Shown: positions 42,271 to 52,537 of the stretch, one piece after another
How the letters are laid out: the number at the start of each line of letters is the position of its first letter
Position numbering within the stretch: the first letter of the stretch is position 1
Assembly (NCBI RefSeq): GCF_963576675.1
Contig: NC_088919.1
Span: 40,384,501-40,448,500 of the forward strand
Direction: 5' to 3'
DNA: 64,000 nt
From: Euphorbia lathyris
Lineage: Eukaryota > Streptophyta > Magnoliopsida > Malpighiales > Euphorbiaceae
Translations under genes and position numbers: made by a program
Notes under the pieces: model-generated
What the model saw: only the letters and a program-made list of their open reading frames with translations
What the model was told of the DNA's origin: nothing
Databases searched by the model: none

Positions 42271-42547
42271 TCATAACATACAGAATATAGGAATGGTAAT
42301 TGTGATTTTATTTATGAGTTGAGTATTTACAAGAACTAATACAAAAGTATTAAAAACTCCATTGGAGAATTGAGAGAGAGGAGAGAAAGAAGAGATCGAG
42401 AGAATTGTTACAGAAAAGAATAATGAGAAAAAGTACTTGAGATAGCCTAACAGTTTTCTACTTATAGGCTTAACGGTTTATGTTACCGTTGAAGACTAAA
42501 AGTTACATAAATGCTCCTGATATAATTATGATTATTATCAGTTAACA
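42271..42547 (-). repeat. 5' LTR of copia-A (277 bp)
   Basis: Begins (minus strand) TGTTAACTG and ends TATGTTATGA against the primer site. It matches the split LTR at 11557-12812 and shows the empty site of the 970-bp MITE. Confidence 0.92.
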
Positions 42548-42580
42548 AATTGAGACCATTTTAATCAATATTTTTTACAA

Positions 42581-42884
42581 CAAGCGGCACAATCATCTGC
42601 ACCAACACGTCATAGAAAATATGTTGATCGAAATCGTGTAGAAGGTGCACAACGATTATATAATGACTACTTTGCTGATGAACCAGTATATAATGAGCAC
42701 TTGGTTCGCAGAAGTATATGAATCACAAGGTATTGACGACCTTCGACAAGGTCCTTCTCCTGATTTTGCGGCTTGCCTCGCAAGGGATTTACAGATCCGT
42801 ACTAGATCGAGCCATTTCAATCTAAAACGCGATCTAGTCGAGCATATATGGCAACGTTTCGGAATCACCGACCTTAATGAATGA
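42581..42884 (+). pseudogene. PIF/Harbinger nuclease remnant, centre deleted
   Basis: The N-terminal segment RKYVDRNRVEGAQRLYNDYF leads to DEPVYNEHLVRRS, a motif I recognise from plant PIF-type (ALP1-like) nucleases. It is joined in another frame to a C-terminal segment ending RDLVEHIWQRFGITDLNE. The central DDE catalytic part is missing, with the junction near 42725. This relic is in the body of the outermost TTA-flanked element and cannot encode an active transposase. Confidence 0.65.
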
Positions 42885-43082
42885 TCATTATATAATGTTC
42901 TGTTATTTTATCGTGTGTAATCTCATGTTTCTATTATAAATCTATAATGTATTATTTTCACATAGTAATAATTATTTCAAGTGTGTTTTTTTTCTGATTA
43001 TTAAAACTCAATTAGTCGATATTTTTTTAATAAATTATTTTTTATTCAATTAACAAATTTTAGGAGAATAATAATAAATATT

Positions 43083-43499
43083 GGGTTAAGGTGCAAAAAT
43101 ACCCTAACATTTTGGATCAGAAGCAATTTTACTCTTAACGTCTAAAATGGTGCAATTTTACCCCTAATGGTGGTAGTCAAGAGCAAATTTACCTCTAACG
43201 TTCATAATTTGGGTCAATTTGGGCCAATTCGTACAAAAGACAGTATTTTTTTTTCACATCCCAACATATGTTTGTGATTTGATACTGATAAAATGACGCA
43301 CGTGTTAAGTGTAGATGACAAAATTCATGACCGAGAATACAGTTTGATTAATTATTTTTCAAAGTAACTTAATTTATCAATGTTAAGGGTAAAATTGTTA
43401 TTGACTTCTAATATTAGGGATACAATTGCATTATTTTAGACGTTAGGGTTAAAATTGCTCCTAACTTAAAACGTTAGGGATATTTTTGCACCTTAACCT
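43083..43499. mobile_element. Foldback MITE of about 417 bp
   Basis: The left end GGGTTAAGGTGCAAAAATA is mirrored by TATTTTTGCACCTTAACC at the right. The inner arms repeat AACGTTAGGG-type motifs in inverted order. No coding capacity. Target duplication not clear. It lies in the right arm of the PIF element. Confidence 0.75.
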
Positions 43500-43993
43500 A
43501 TACATATTATATAATTTTAAGGAATTATTAAAAAGTATTGAATTAATTATTTATTGTGTTAAAAATTATTATTTGTATATTAATTAAGTGGATGAATAAA
43601 GTATGACAAGTGGACCCTACAAAATCTTGAAGTAATAAAATATAGTGATGTGTTTTTTATGGATGTATTTTATGATGATGTGACACCCATTTGAAGAATA
43701 ACTTGTTGCAACCACTATGATTGCTCTTAGAATGCATCTCATCAATCCACGTGTCCTGAAAGTGTTTTATTCCAATATAGTCATATCCGAAAGTCCCTCT
43801 TATTCCGTATGTCCTTATTGGCTTGAGTTTAGGACACATATATCGTGACATGATTCGTATGATATCACCAAGTAATCGTTACCAAATAAGCATTGTTTAG
43901 TTGGTTCACCTTTAATTTGAGAGTTGAAAGGTTGTGGATTCGAATTGTAATTTTTTAGAACTAGATGCTTATCTTTGCAAATAGCCAAACCTC

Positions 43994-44002
43994 TAGGGTT
44001 TA
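43994..44002 (+). promoter_or_regulatory. Telo-box upstream of the PPR gene
   Basis: TAGGGTTTA, a plant telo-box motif, about 190 bases before the ATG, in a pyrimidine-rich leader. Such boxes are common in promoters of housekeeping and translation genes. Function here is inferred from position only. Confidence 0.4.
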
Positions 44003-44188
44003 CTTCTCTACTTCTCCCTACTCTTAATTCATCATTCAATTTCAGGGCAGTCCGTCATCGTCTCCTACTTTCCTACTAGTTCCTATTTCGATCCCTCCAA
44101 ACAAACATAGCAAAATTCTCTTCCTTGCTGCCTGTAACTCCTTCAGTCTTCCTTTCTGTGCGACAAGCTCAGGTACTTTCTTCATAAT

Positions 44189-46129
44189 ATGAAACCGTAC
44201 GAATCCCTAGTTTCTCAAATAACCAAACACAATAACCTCAAGCTCTCTATATTCTCCCAGCGTCATCACTCTGCACTTTTCTCTTCAACGGCAGACCTGA
44301 AAGCCGGCACCCTACAGACTGAAACTCTAAATTCAATCAATCCAACAAACTCATCACCAGTAATCACCCATCATTCTCTGCTTAACTCAATCGAATCTTC
44401 TCAGTGGCATTTTGTCAAACATCTTGCCCCTAATCTCACTCCTTCCCTTATTTCGACCACTCTACTCAGCCTCTACAAAAGGCCTGATTTAGCTCTCCAG
44501 TTTGTAACCCACATCGGATTTAATCGTCTAGATATCACAAACAAATGCCTCGCTGTTGTAGTAGTCTCTCGCTCAACATCCCCGAAACCTGCTCTACAGC
44601 TCTTGAAAGAAATTGTTGGCAGTGGCATTGCAACTGTTAAGAGCGTTTTTGATGAGCTGGTGACTGCCCGGGATCAGTTAAGTTCTGTGAGTAATATAGC
44701 TTTTGATATGTTGATAAGGGCTTGCTGTGAACTTAAGAGATGTGAGTATGCATTTGAATGTTTTGACATGATGAAGGCAAAGGGTATAGTTCCTAAGACG
44801 GAAACATGTAATGATATGCTAAGTTTATTTTTGAAGTTGAATCGGACACAAGCTGCTTGGGTCTTGTATGCAGAGATGTTCAGGATGAGAATTGAGTCAA
44901 CTGTTTATACATACAACATAATGATCAATGTTTTGTGTAAGGAAGGGAAACTAAAGAAAGCAAAGGAATTTATTGGACTCATGGAGAGTTTAGGGATTCA
45001 GCCGACTGTTGTTACATATAATACCTTAATTCATGGATATTGTTGGAGAGGGAGAGTTGAAGGTGCTCAAATGATTATTGATCTGATGAAACACAAAGGA
45101 ATAAGTCCTGATTCATACACATATGGCTCACTTATAAGTGGGATGTGCAAGGAAGGCAGACTTGAAGACGCATCCACGATGCTCGAGAAAATGAAAGAAT
45201 TTGGGTTGTCACCAAATGCTGTGGCTTACAACACTTTGATTGATGGGTACTGCAACAAAGGGGATTTAGAGAAGGCTTTTCTCTTTAGGGATGAGATGGT
45301 CACGAGAGGTATATTACCTACCGTGTCTACTTATAATTTGTTGATTCATGCATTGTTCATGGAAGCAAAGATAGATGAAGCCGAGAATATGATGAAAGAA
45401 ATGGCAGATAAGGGGATAGTTCCTGATTCTATAACCTATAACATATTGATTAATGGATTTTGCAGATGTGGGAATGCTAAGAAAGCATTTAGCCTCCATG
45501 ATGAAATGGTAAGTGAAGGTCTTCAGCCTACACTGGTAACTTACACATCGCTGATATATGTATTAGGTAAACGTAATAGAATGCAAGAGGCCGATAGCCT
45601 ATTTGAAAGGATAGTTTCTAAAGGTGTGTTTCCAGATCTTATTATGTTCAATGCGTTGATTGATGGTCACTGTGCTAATGGGAACATGGTTCGTGCATTT
45701 GCATTGTTGAAGGAGATGGATAGAAGGAAAGTTGTTCCTGATGAAGTGACATTCAATACTCTAATGCGAGGCCGTTGTGTGGAGGGGAAAGTTGAAGAAG
45801 CTCGTGAGCTTATCGAAGAGATGAAGAGCAGAGGAATTAAACCAGACCATATAAGCTATAATACCCTAATTAGTGGGTATAGTAGGAGAGGTGATATGAA
45901 CGATGCTTTACGTGTCAGAGATGAGATGTTGAGTATAGGATTCAATCCTACACTTCTCACTTATAATGCATTGATTCAAGGTTTATGCAAAAATCAGGAA
46001 GGAGATCATGCTGAAGAGCTGCTCAGGGAAATGGTTAGTAAAGGCATTACTCCAGATGACAGCACCTACATCTCCTTAATTGAGGGATTAGGGAAAGGCG
46101 ATGACTCTGCAGGAAATGCTGCTTGTTGA
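44189..46129 (+). CDS. P-class pentatricopeptide-repeat (PPR) protein
   Basis: A single-exon, 646-residue open frame. The N-terminus (about 1-50) is rich in Ser, Arg and Lys with few acids, consistent with an organelle, probably mitochondrial, targeting peptide. From about residue 165 to the end there are some 13 successive 35-residue PPR motifs, such as VYTYNIMINVLCKEGKLKKA, VVTYNTLIHGYCWRGRVEGA and PDSITYNILINGFCRCGNAK. No E, DYW or SMR domain is seen, so it is P class. Such proteins bind organelle RNA to stabilise, splice or allow translation of specific transcripts. The target cannot be read. Frame intact; flanked by transposons on the left. Confidence 0.93.
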   Translation: MKPYESLVSQITKHNNLKLSIFSQRHHSALFSSTADLKAGTLQTETLNSINPTNSSPVITHHSLLNSIESSQWHFVKHLAPNLTPSLISTTLLSLYKRPDLALQFVTHIGFNRLDITNKCLAVVVVSRSTSPKPALQLLKEIVGSGIATVKSVFDELVTARDQLSSVSNIAFDMLIRACCELKRCEYAFECFDMMKAKGIVPKTETCNDMLSLFLKLNRTQAAWVLYAEMFRMRIESTVYTYNIMINVLCKEGKLKKAKEFIGLMESLGIQPTVVTYNTLIHGYCWRGRVEGAQMIIDLMKHKGISPDSYTYGSLISGMCKEGRLEDASTMLEKMKEFGLSPNAVAYNTLIDGYCNKGDLEKAFLFRDEMVTRGILPTVSTYNLLIHALFMEAKIDEAENMMKEMADKGIVPDSITYNILINGFCRCGNAKKAFSLHDEMVSEGLQPTLVTYTSLIYVLGKRNRMQEADSLFERIVSKGVFPDLIMFNALIDGHCANGNMVRAFALLKEMDRRKVVPDEVTFNTLMRGRCVEGKVEEARELIEEMKSRGIKPDHISYNTLISGYSRRGDMNDALRVRDEMLSIGFNPTLLTYNALIQGLCKNQEGDHAEELLREMVSKGITPDDSTYISLIEGLGKGDDSAGNAAC

Positions 46130-46419
46130 AAGTAATGTTTATCTTAATTTTTCATGGAGGGGCCTTGTTTTCTGTGATATTTTCGTGCTTCAGTTAGAGA
46201 ATTTTGACAGGCTTAGCACAACAACCTGCTGTGCACATACATTTCAATTATGTACTAAGGTGGTGGAATGCTGGACAGAGTTCATTCTGAGAATTACTTG
46301 AGTTTCTGACGTTAAATTGTTCATTACAAAGAGAATAAATTGCTTTTTGTTTTTAATTTCTTGCTTGGTTGTAAGGAGGCTGGGGCATGATCTATTTCAG
46401 AACTTCCCAGAAGCCAGCA

Positions 46420-46720
46420 TGGAACCAAACCAGTCTATGAACCACAACCACACTGGCTGCAGAAGGTTATGAACCAAATAACACCAGCTATTGGCGCTTC
46501 CTGTTCCGAGCAGGAAAGAAATCAACTTTGTATGAATAATACCTAAAATTCTTTGTTCGGAGATGGAACTGGAACTGCCTATTCCGAGAACTGTTCTAAA
46601 ACCACATGTTCCTGAACTGGAACTGGAACCGCTGCTCAAAGGGCAGTTAAGGTTCCCCTTTTGATCAGATTGGAGCTGCCTGTTTGATCTGGTTCCAGTT
46701 TGGTTCCAAACTGACCCCTA
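46420..46720. repeat. Weak inverted repeat, unclassified
   Basis: GGAACCAAACCAG near 46422 is mirrored by CCAGTTTGGTTCC near 46695, with internal GGAACTGGAACTG repeats. It could be an old MITE. Confidence 0.35.
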
Positions 46721-48289
46721 GTTGTAAGCGTGAAGTGAGCTTCCTATTGTACAGTATATATAGCCTGGCTGATTTAATAAAGAATGGCAATTTAATGTTT
46801 ATGAAATGTAATAGACCTATTTTACTCCTTTATCTTATTATGTAATACCTCATGTTCCCTTTTGCAGTTTTATTTATATTGTGATACAGCTTTAGACATG
46901 CTGAAAGACTGTACCTTATTTTCTGATACTTTTCAAGTGAATTATGGCAATATGTTACTTGATGTTATGTATCCTGTTTGCTGGTCTCTCCTAGTACTTT
47001 TAACCTTCTCCCTTTATTTGAAAATGGAAGGCTAGGCTCCTAGTTGATTAGAGTTGTTATAATCTCCTTGACATTAATGTTTTTGAAACATTGACTACAT
47101 TGATGGTTTTATAATTTTATTTTATCATTTTTCACATTAAGCTTCTTGATGCAACTAGGATTGCAGCATTGTGTGGCCCCCTTTCAGCCTTGTTTTTCTG
47201 TTGTCGGTTTGATGAACCAATGATCAGAGAAAGCTTAAATTATCAATTGCTTCCTTTTGAGAGGGGGTCTAACACCCTAAAAATCGCTGCTCCTGTTGGA
47301 TTGCATGTTTGCGTGGATCTTTTCCTTCATCTAGGCAGAAGTATTTGTTTGTTCTTAGCATAGCTTGATAACACTGAGAAATTCAAGCAAAAGTGAGTGC
47401 GATGAAATGCTTTATTCTTGTGATTGTGACTGAAACCTTTTACTTGTGTTCATATACTAGTCACAAGCCCTCCCGGAAAATGAAGGAAAAGAAGAAAAAG
47501 GAGAGGTGAGCATCCAAGTTCCTAATGGATTTGATTGCCTTTGCGTGAATTTCTATGATTTTTGCAGGTTTGGTATATGTTTTCCTTTTTCCAGTGCTGT
47601 TAATCTTTTTAACTTTTCAAAGTGGAGTGTTGGACTAAAATTAATATGCAGACGTCACCTTTTGTAGACCACTAAAGTAGTGGAAATGTGGAATAATATA
47701 CCCTGGAATCTTGTTATTACTGAACCTTATTATTGTTGGGTGACTATTTTGATCATTCCTAGAATTCAATTTCTTGAACAAGTGGAAACATCCTATTTGG
47801 CTATAGCATACTTTATATATTGGACACAGATCACTCTCCACTACACACAGATAGCAAAACCATGCACTCCTTCATAGGCTTGAAGAGTCGTGTCTTTTTT
47901 TGTGTCTTATGCAATGGTCGGTTTATTGAGTTCAATGGAAACCCAACCACAATAATTAACAAAAGAAATGATTTAATGATCTTGATTATTATGAATGTTA
48001 CATTGCTAAGTTTCATCAGTGATTGCTGTTAACTTGGAACCTTGAGTGATTTATCAAGTAGCTGAAGTGTCAAGAAACAGTTTGGCGAGAACTTCTGAAC
48101 CAACTGGTCTTAGACCACTTAGATGTTGACATGTCAGCCTGTGTGCTGACATGTCAACATTGGAGTGGTCCGAAACCAGTTTGGTCCCGGTCATGCTAGA
48201 AATTTTCCAGTTTGGCTGCCACCATCCTCTTCCTTTCTGGGAGTCTCATATTCTTTTTTTTTTGGTGTCCTATTGTTTTTAGGTATAAA

Positions 48290-48760
48290 TATAAAAATAG
48301 ATCTTCTAATTTTACCCGTACTTTGTATAAAAGGGTATGAGCTCAAAAACTTACCCGTGACAGGTATAGGAATACCCCCTAGGGTACCCGTTACCCGCCA
48401 TATATTTTGGCTTTCATCTATTGACTTTTACCACTAAGCCAATTTATTTTTATTGATTAAGGTTGATTTAGAATTTTTAGATTTTGGAATATTTGTTAAA
48501 TTTGTAGATGAATTATTTATAAATGGTTTATTAAATTTATCTTTTGTTAAATTTGTAATATTTTTGTTTTATGCATTGATCCTTAACGGGTAAAGGTACC
48601 CGCAATTTAAATGGGATGGGTATAGGATTCATGAAGTATACCCGTTAGGATAATGGGACGGGCATGGTTAGTGAAAAAAATGAACGGGTAAGGGTTTCGG
48701 ATTGACACTACCCGCGGGTACCCTACCTCGCAAATGGAAGAAACCTCAGATCCGTGTTTG
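48290..48760. repeat. Dispersed ACCCG-type repeat, copy 1
   Basis: Contains ACCCGTGACAGGTATAGG, ACCCGTTAGGATAATGGGAC and ACCCGCGGGTACCC with inverted partners about 300 bp apart. A related copy lies at 57835-58060. Probably a non-autonomous DNA element. Confidence 0.6.
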
Positions 48761-48971
48761 TGAACTTTTAAACCATGGGAATGTATTTGTAAAGGTTCAT
48801 GTTTTGTATTTTTCCTTATCTTTATGTTGCTTGCAATTTTATTTGTGGAAACACATGCCACATGCACTGATTTTTTGACAAATACTTGAAATATTTTGTC
48901 TTTTGTAATTGCTTTAGGTATTTAAAAAGCTTGGGGGATTATCTTCGTGCCTACTGATAACAGAAGCTTTC

Positions 48972-49835
48972 ATGGGTACGTTTATAGGGCATTTTGTACC
49001 AGCTTTTGCTTTAATTTTGCTTGGATTATGGCATGCCATTAACACTATCAGAGCTTACTGCCTTAGGGGCTCTGCTAACTTCACTGTGAAGTTTTGGTAC
49101 CCATTTTATGGCTCTCTTTCAAGACTCAAGTACTTGGAGCTTATCTTCATCCTATCTTTCTCTGTCTTTGCAATTCTGGTCCAACTTCTAGACTATCCTA
49201 TGTTCCACTTTGCTTTCAAGCTTTCCAATTTTGAGCATGCAACCATGTTTCTCCATCTTGGCATATTTGCATGTTTCACCCTTTCTGCAGAGATTGCTGG
49301 TTCATCTAATATCCTTTCTGGGGTCAGTGGAATTCTTGTAGCCTCGGTTTTCGGTCAAGAGCTTTTCCTGCTCCGTTTCCACTCAACGGATCATGTTGGA
49401 CTTGAAGGTCATTATCACTGGCTCTTGCAGCTAATAGTGTTTGTATCTCTTGTTTCAGCTTTAGCTGCCACCAGTGTTCAATCCAGTTTTCCTTTCGCTC
49501 TCGTTCTGGCGATCTCTGTTGTATTCCAGGGCTGTTGGTTTATGATTATGGGGTTTGTGTTGTGGATTCCTGAATTTATACCTGAAGGTTGTGTCACGCA
49601 GATGTCTGATGAAATGCTTGGAGCTGTCACGTGTACATCGGTCGATGCAGACTTAAGGGCTAGGGCACTGGCCAACTTGCAATTCAGTTGGATACTAGCT
49701 GGAATTTTGTTGTTTACAGGGTGTGTTTGCTTGAAATTAACAAGAAGATGCAGTGCGGGAGGTAATTCATACGAGTATGAGAAAATTCAGAATGTCTCTA
49801 TAGCCATTGATGGGTTAAAGCCGGGTCATGCTTGA
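48972..49835 (+). CDS. TMEM45/DUF716 family membrane protein
   Basis: A 287-residue, very hydrophobic protein with about seven predicted membrane spans: about 5-25, 52-73, 88-108, 112-134, 150-168, 172-200 and 236-256. The histidine-rich loop HSTDHVGLEGHYHWLLQ (137-153) and the GHFVPAFALILLGLWH N-terminus are typical of the DUF716/TMEM45 family. Plant members have been linked to defence responses and viral infection, but the biochemical activity is unknown. The whole coding region is in one exon. An acceptor-like TTGCTTTAG 54 bases upstream suggests an intron in the 5' UTR. The C-terminus is hydrophilic and ends KPGHA. Frame intact. Confidence 0.92.
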   Translation: MGTFIGHFVPAFALILLGLWHAINTIRAYCLRGSANFTVKFWYPFYGSLSRLKYLELIFILSFSVFAILVQLLDYPMFHFAFKLSNFEHATMFLHLGIFACFTLSAEIAGSSNILSGVSGILVASVFGQELFLLRFHSTDHVGLEGHYHWLLQLIVFVSLVSALAATSVQSSFPFALVLAISVVFQGCWFMIMGFVLWIPEFIPEGCVTQMSDEMLGAVTCTSVDADLRARALANLQFSWILAGILLFTGCVCLKLTRRCSAGGNSYEYEKIQNVSIAIDGLKPGHA

Positions 49836-51146
49836 GATGTTATATTATGTGGAACATGTCATATTTCTATTTATGTATAAAGTTCTAATTGCCATAGCTG
49901 TTTTAAACTTGTGGTCATTGCTTATAACACATGCTCCTGCTCATGTCCTGTGTATATTCCTTGTCAAGTTGGAACTGATTAGTCATTACTAATATATACT
50001 TCTAGTTCATACTCTTATGCTAATGCAACATAAACTGCTTAAGATATGTGTAGTTTATACTGCTAAACAGCAATTGGAATGGACTATATATATACATATA
50101 TAGTGTTGCGGTGTTTAAATATTTGCCAATTTGGAGCCGGAACAAGAGTCCATAGACGAAAATATGTTAAAAATTAGACCTTTTTTTGGCATTAAGCATC
50201 AGCGACAGATTTTCACGTCGCAGATTCCATATGTGATGCCAATTCATTTGACTATAAAGTCTAAATAGGGAGAAATCACGACGGAATTCCGATGGACATT
50301 TCCGTTATTAGTTTATTTTTTCACCAGCATTCCATGACCCTAGTTTCACTGTTATTATACTCAAAATTTATTATTATTCATTATTTTTCTTTTTTCTTGA
50401 TAACACTCCATATGATTTCAACTTTACTTCGATATATTTTTTTCAATTTATTTTTTTTATTGTGGTCGTTTTTATTGTTGTTTTTTACAGTTCACATGTC
50501 TTCACTCTTCTATAAGAATATTGAGTTTAGGCTAATATTTAGTTGTGTTAAAAAGAAGTTAATTTAATATGAGTTTGTAATTATTATTATTATTTTTTTT
50601 GTTTGAGAAGAAAAGTAAAAGGTTCATTCTATATTTTCACATAATTAAAAAAAATTACAATTGAAAAGTACATTATTTAAGCTTCAATTTGCATTATCAA
50701 TTTCATACATCGTAATAGAGCATTAATAGACCGTGTTTGAACAATTTTTGGCACAACGACGAAAAACGTATTCTAGTTAGAATTTACTTCAGTCTTCCAT
50801 TGTAGAAATGATTTCACGTTTGAGAGTAGACAAAACTCCTTTGTATAAAACAAAGTAAAGAATTAGTTTATCCCCAAGAAAACGCAAATCTAAAGAAGAA
50901 ATTAAAAGTTTTTTTTCCCTCTATTGGCTTAGATTAGAATGCCATTTCTTTTTGCTTTTGAGTTCCTAATTATAAAAACATTATATTATATAAATGTAAA
51001 AAACTCATGTAAGTAATAAAAATGTAAAATAATTTCTGCCTTCCCTTTCAAAAAAAAAAAAGTTTTTAATTAACATAGTACCTTTCTTCAAAAAAAAAAA
51101 AAAAAAAACAAGAAAACAAACAAACATCGTACCTAATGTTAATAAG
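49836..51146. other. AT-rich intergenic DNA
   Basis: 3' UTR of the DUF716 gene at the left, then AT-rich DNA with poly-T and poly-A runs (A-rich tracts near 51049-51061 and 51091-51108). No gene or structured element recognised. Confidence 0.6.
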
Positions 51147-51354
51147 TTGGGTAGAGGCATTCGTGACTGTCATGGGGATTGAGTGGCTGGATTCGCATCA
51201 AATAAGGGTTACCGTTTGATTGAGATTGAATCAGATAATTTCGAGATTGTGGATGCTCTTAATGGAGATGGTGTTGCTGGTTGTAGTGGTCGGAATCTCT
51301 TTAAAAAATTTGAGTCTGTGGTGGTTTCGGCTCCCTGTTTCCAAGAAATTTAGA
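51147..51354 (+). pseudogene. Relic of a LINE-type RNase H
   Basis: Reading from 51147: GRGIRDCHGD, a stop, VAGFASNKGYRLIEIESDNF, then EIVDALNGDG. This is the RIRD...ESDN...VDA pattern of the C-terminal RNase H of plant LINEs and related RVT_3 proteins. It is isolated, with one stop, and has no RT nearby. Confidence 0.6.
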
Positions 51355-51384
51355 TCGGGTGCTGAATTAGCACCCCAAAATTGG

Positions 51385-51605
51385 CTAAAGTCCTGTTAGA
51401 TCCTCTTTAAATCCAAAATTCTAATTTTTTAGCCTGTTAGGTCCTCTAAATCCAAATTTCTAATTTTTTTTGGCATGTTAGACTCTTATTAAATCCAAAT
51501 TTTTAATTTTTTTTACTTGTTAGGCCCATTTTAAATCTAAATTTCTAATTCTTTTAGTCTATTAGACTTTTTCTAAATCCGAATTTTTTCTATTAAACAC
51601 CGATT
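51385..51605. repeat. About 60-bp tandem repeat, five units
   Basis: Repeated TGTTAGRTCYTCTTTAAATC and CAAATTTCTAATTTTTT stretches with intervals of roughly 45-60 bases, decaying to the right. Confidence 0.75.
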
Positions 51606-52397
51606 TAGCAATTTTTTTTTACACACTACATATAAATTCAGCCCCCAACCGAATAATCTTATATTCGCTACTGTTAATAAGTGTAGCGTAAATTTATTTG
51701 ATAGTATTAAAAAAAAGAAAAAGTTAAAGCAATATATAATTTGGGAAATCCAAAAAAAAAAGTAGCTTTCTTATCCTTCATTCACCACTAACAAAAAAGG
51801 AAGATGAGATTAAGGCAAGTAAAAGAAAAGCACCAACCGACTTTTTTAGTCCTCCATTTTACAATACATATGTTTTAAGTATTTGATATTGCAAAATAAA
51901 AAAATGGTTACATCCTTAAATTTAATATATTTTATCGATTGATATTCTAAACTTTTAAAATAACCTATCAATATATATAGTTGGCTTTAACTTATCACAT
52001 ATTTATAGTTGGCTCATTCAGACCTCTTATAGGTGTGTGATATGTTATTTTAAAGGCCTAATGCTTCCCCAGCCCTCTTAACTTGTCTAAATTGGTCATT
52101 TTACCCCCTCAACTCATCGGATGTTCTATTTACCCCCTTAACTCCATAAAAGTGTTATTTCTCACCCCCTCAACTTGTCCATTTATCCCCCTAACTCATA
52201 GAATGTTCTATTTACCCCCTTAACTCTATAAAAGTGGTATTTTTCACCCCTTACAATATGTTATCGAAGCCTAAATTGATAACTTTTTTTTAAACGTTAA
52301 ACCTATATTTATGCTATTTTATAAGTGGAACCTAAATTGATACTTCTCCAAAAATCATAAGCCTATTTTGGTACATTATCCCTACATATAATGTATT

Positions 52398-52530
52398 TAA
52401 AAGTGAAACAGAGAAAAGAAGAAGAAAGGATTTCAATATATCGACATTGCTGATAAAATATCAGCTATTTATACAATAAACCCTAAGGCTAATTACAATA
52501 TAACTCCTTCAACTATTTTATTCTCTAACA
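52398..52530 (-). repeat. 3' LTR of copia-B (133 bp)
   Basis: Identical to the other LTR except for one A/G difference near 52425. Followed inside by the polypurine tract at 52531-52539. Confidence 0.93.
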
Positions 52531-52537
52531 CCCCTCC

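Larger units (their letters stand above)
11557..42547 (-). mobile_element. Ty1/copia element copia-A, split by nested insertions
   Basis: A minus-strand copia element with 277-bp LTRs at 11557-12812 (interrupted by a 970-bp MITE) and 42271-42547. Initiator-Met primer site at 42259-42270. The gag-pol is split by the Tat element: Gag, protease and integrase at 39659-42008, RT and RNase H at 12820-14807. Flanking pentamers AATCG (11552-11556) and AATTG (42548-42552) are a target duplication with one change. The coding parts carry several stops and frameshifts, so the copy is dead. Confidence 0.9.
10993..43726 (+). mobile_element. PIF/Harbinger deletion derivative (outermost nest level)
   Basis: The left end GAGCAACTATACTGGGTG and the right end CCACTATGATTGCTC are imperfect terminal inverted repeats, each flanked by TTA (10990-10992 and 43727-43729). 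TTA is the target duplication typical of PIF/Harbinger. Inside, split by copia-A, are a promoter-like left arm (10993-11556) and remnants of the PIF nuclease (42581-42884). Without the nested elements it would be only about 1.7 kb, including a 417-bp MITE. The central catalytic region is missing. Confidence 0.7.
46130..48971 (+). other. Intergenic and UTR DNA between PPR and TMEM45/DUF716 genes
   Basis: No convincing CDS. A short purine-rich stretch ending AAGGAGAG before GTGAGC (47506) looks like an exon end and could be 5' UTR of the DUF716 gene or a 3' UTR exon of the PPR gene. An acceptor-like TTGCTTTAG at about 48917 lies 54 bases before the DUF716 start. Repeats are listed separately. 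A 15-bp inverted repeat near 48125-48160 (GTTGACATGTCAGC and its mirror) also occurs. Confidence 0.5.

Noticed and set aside
47169..47363. Small plus-strand frame between the PPR and DUF716 genes
   Set aside because: No domain and no supporting splice context; probably intergenic or UTR.
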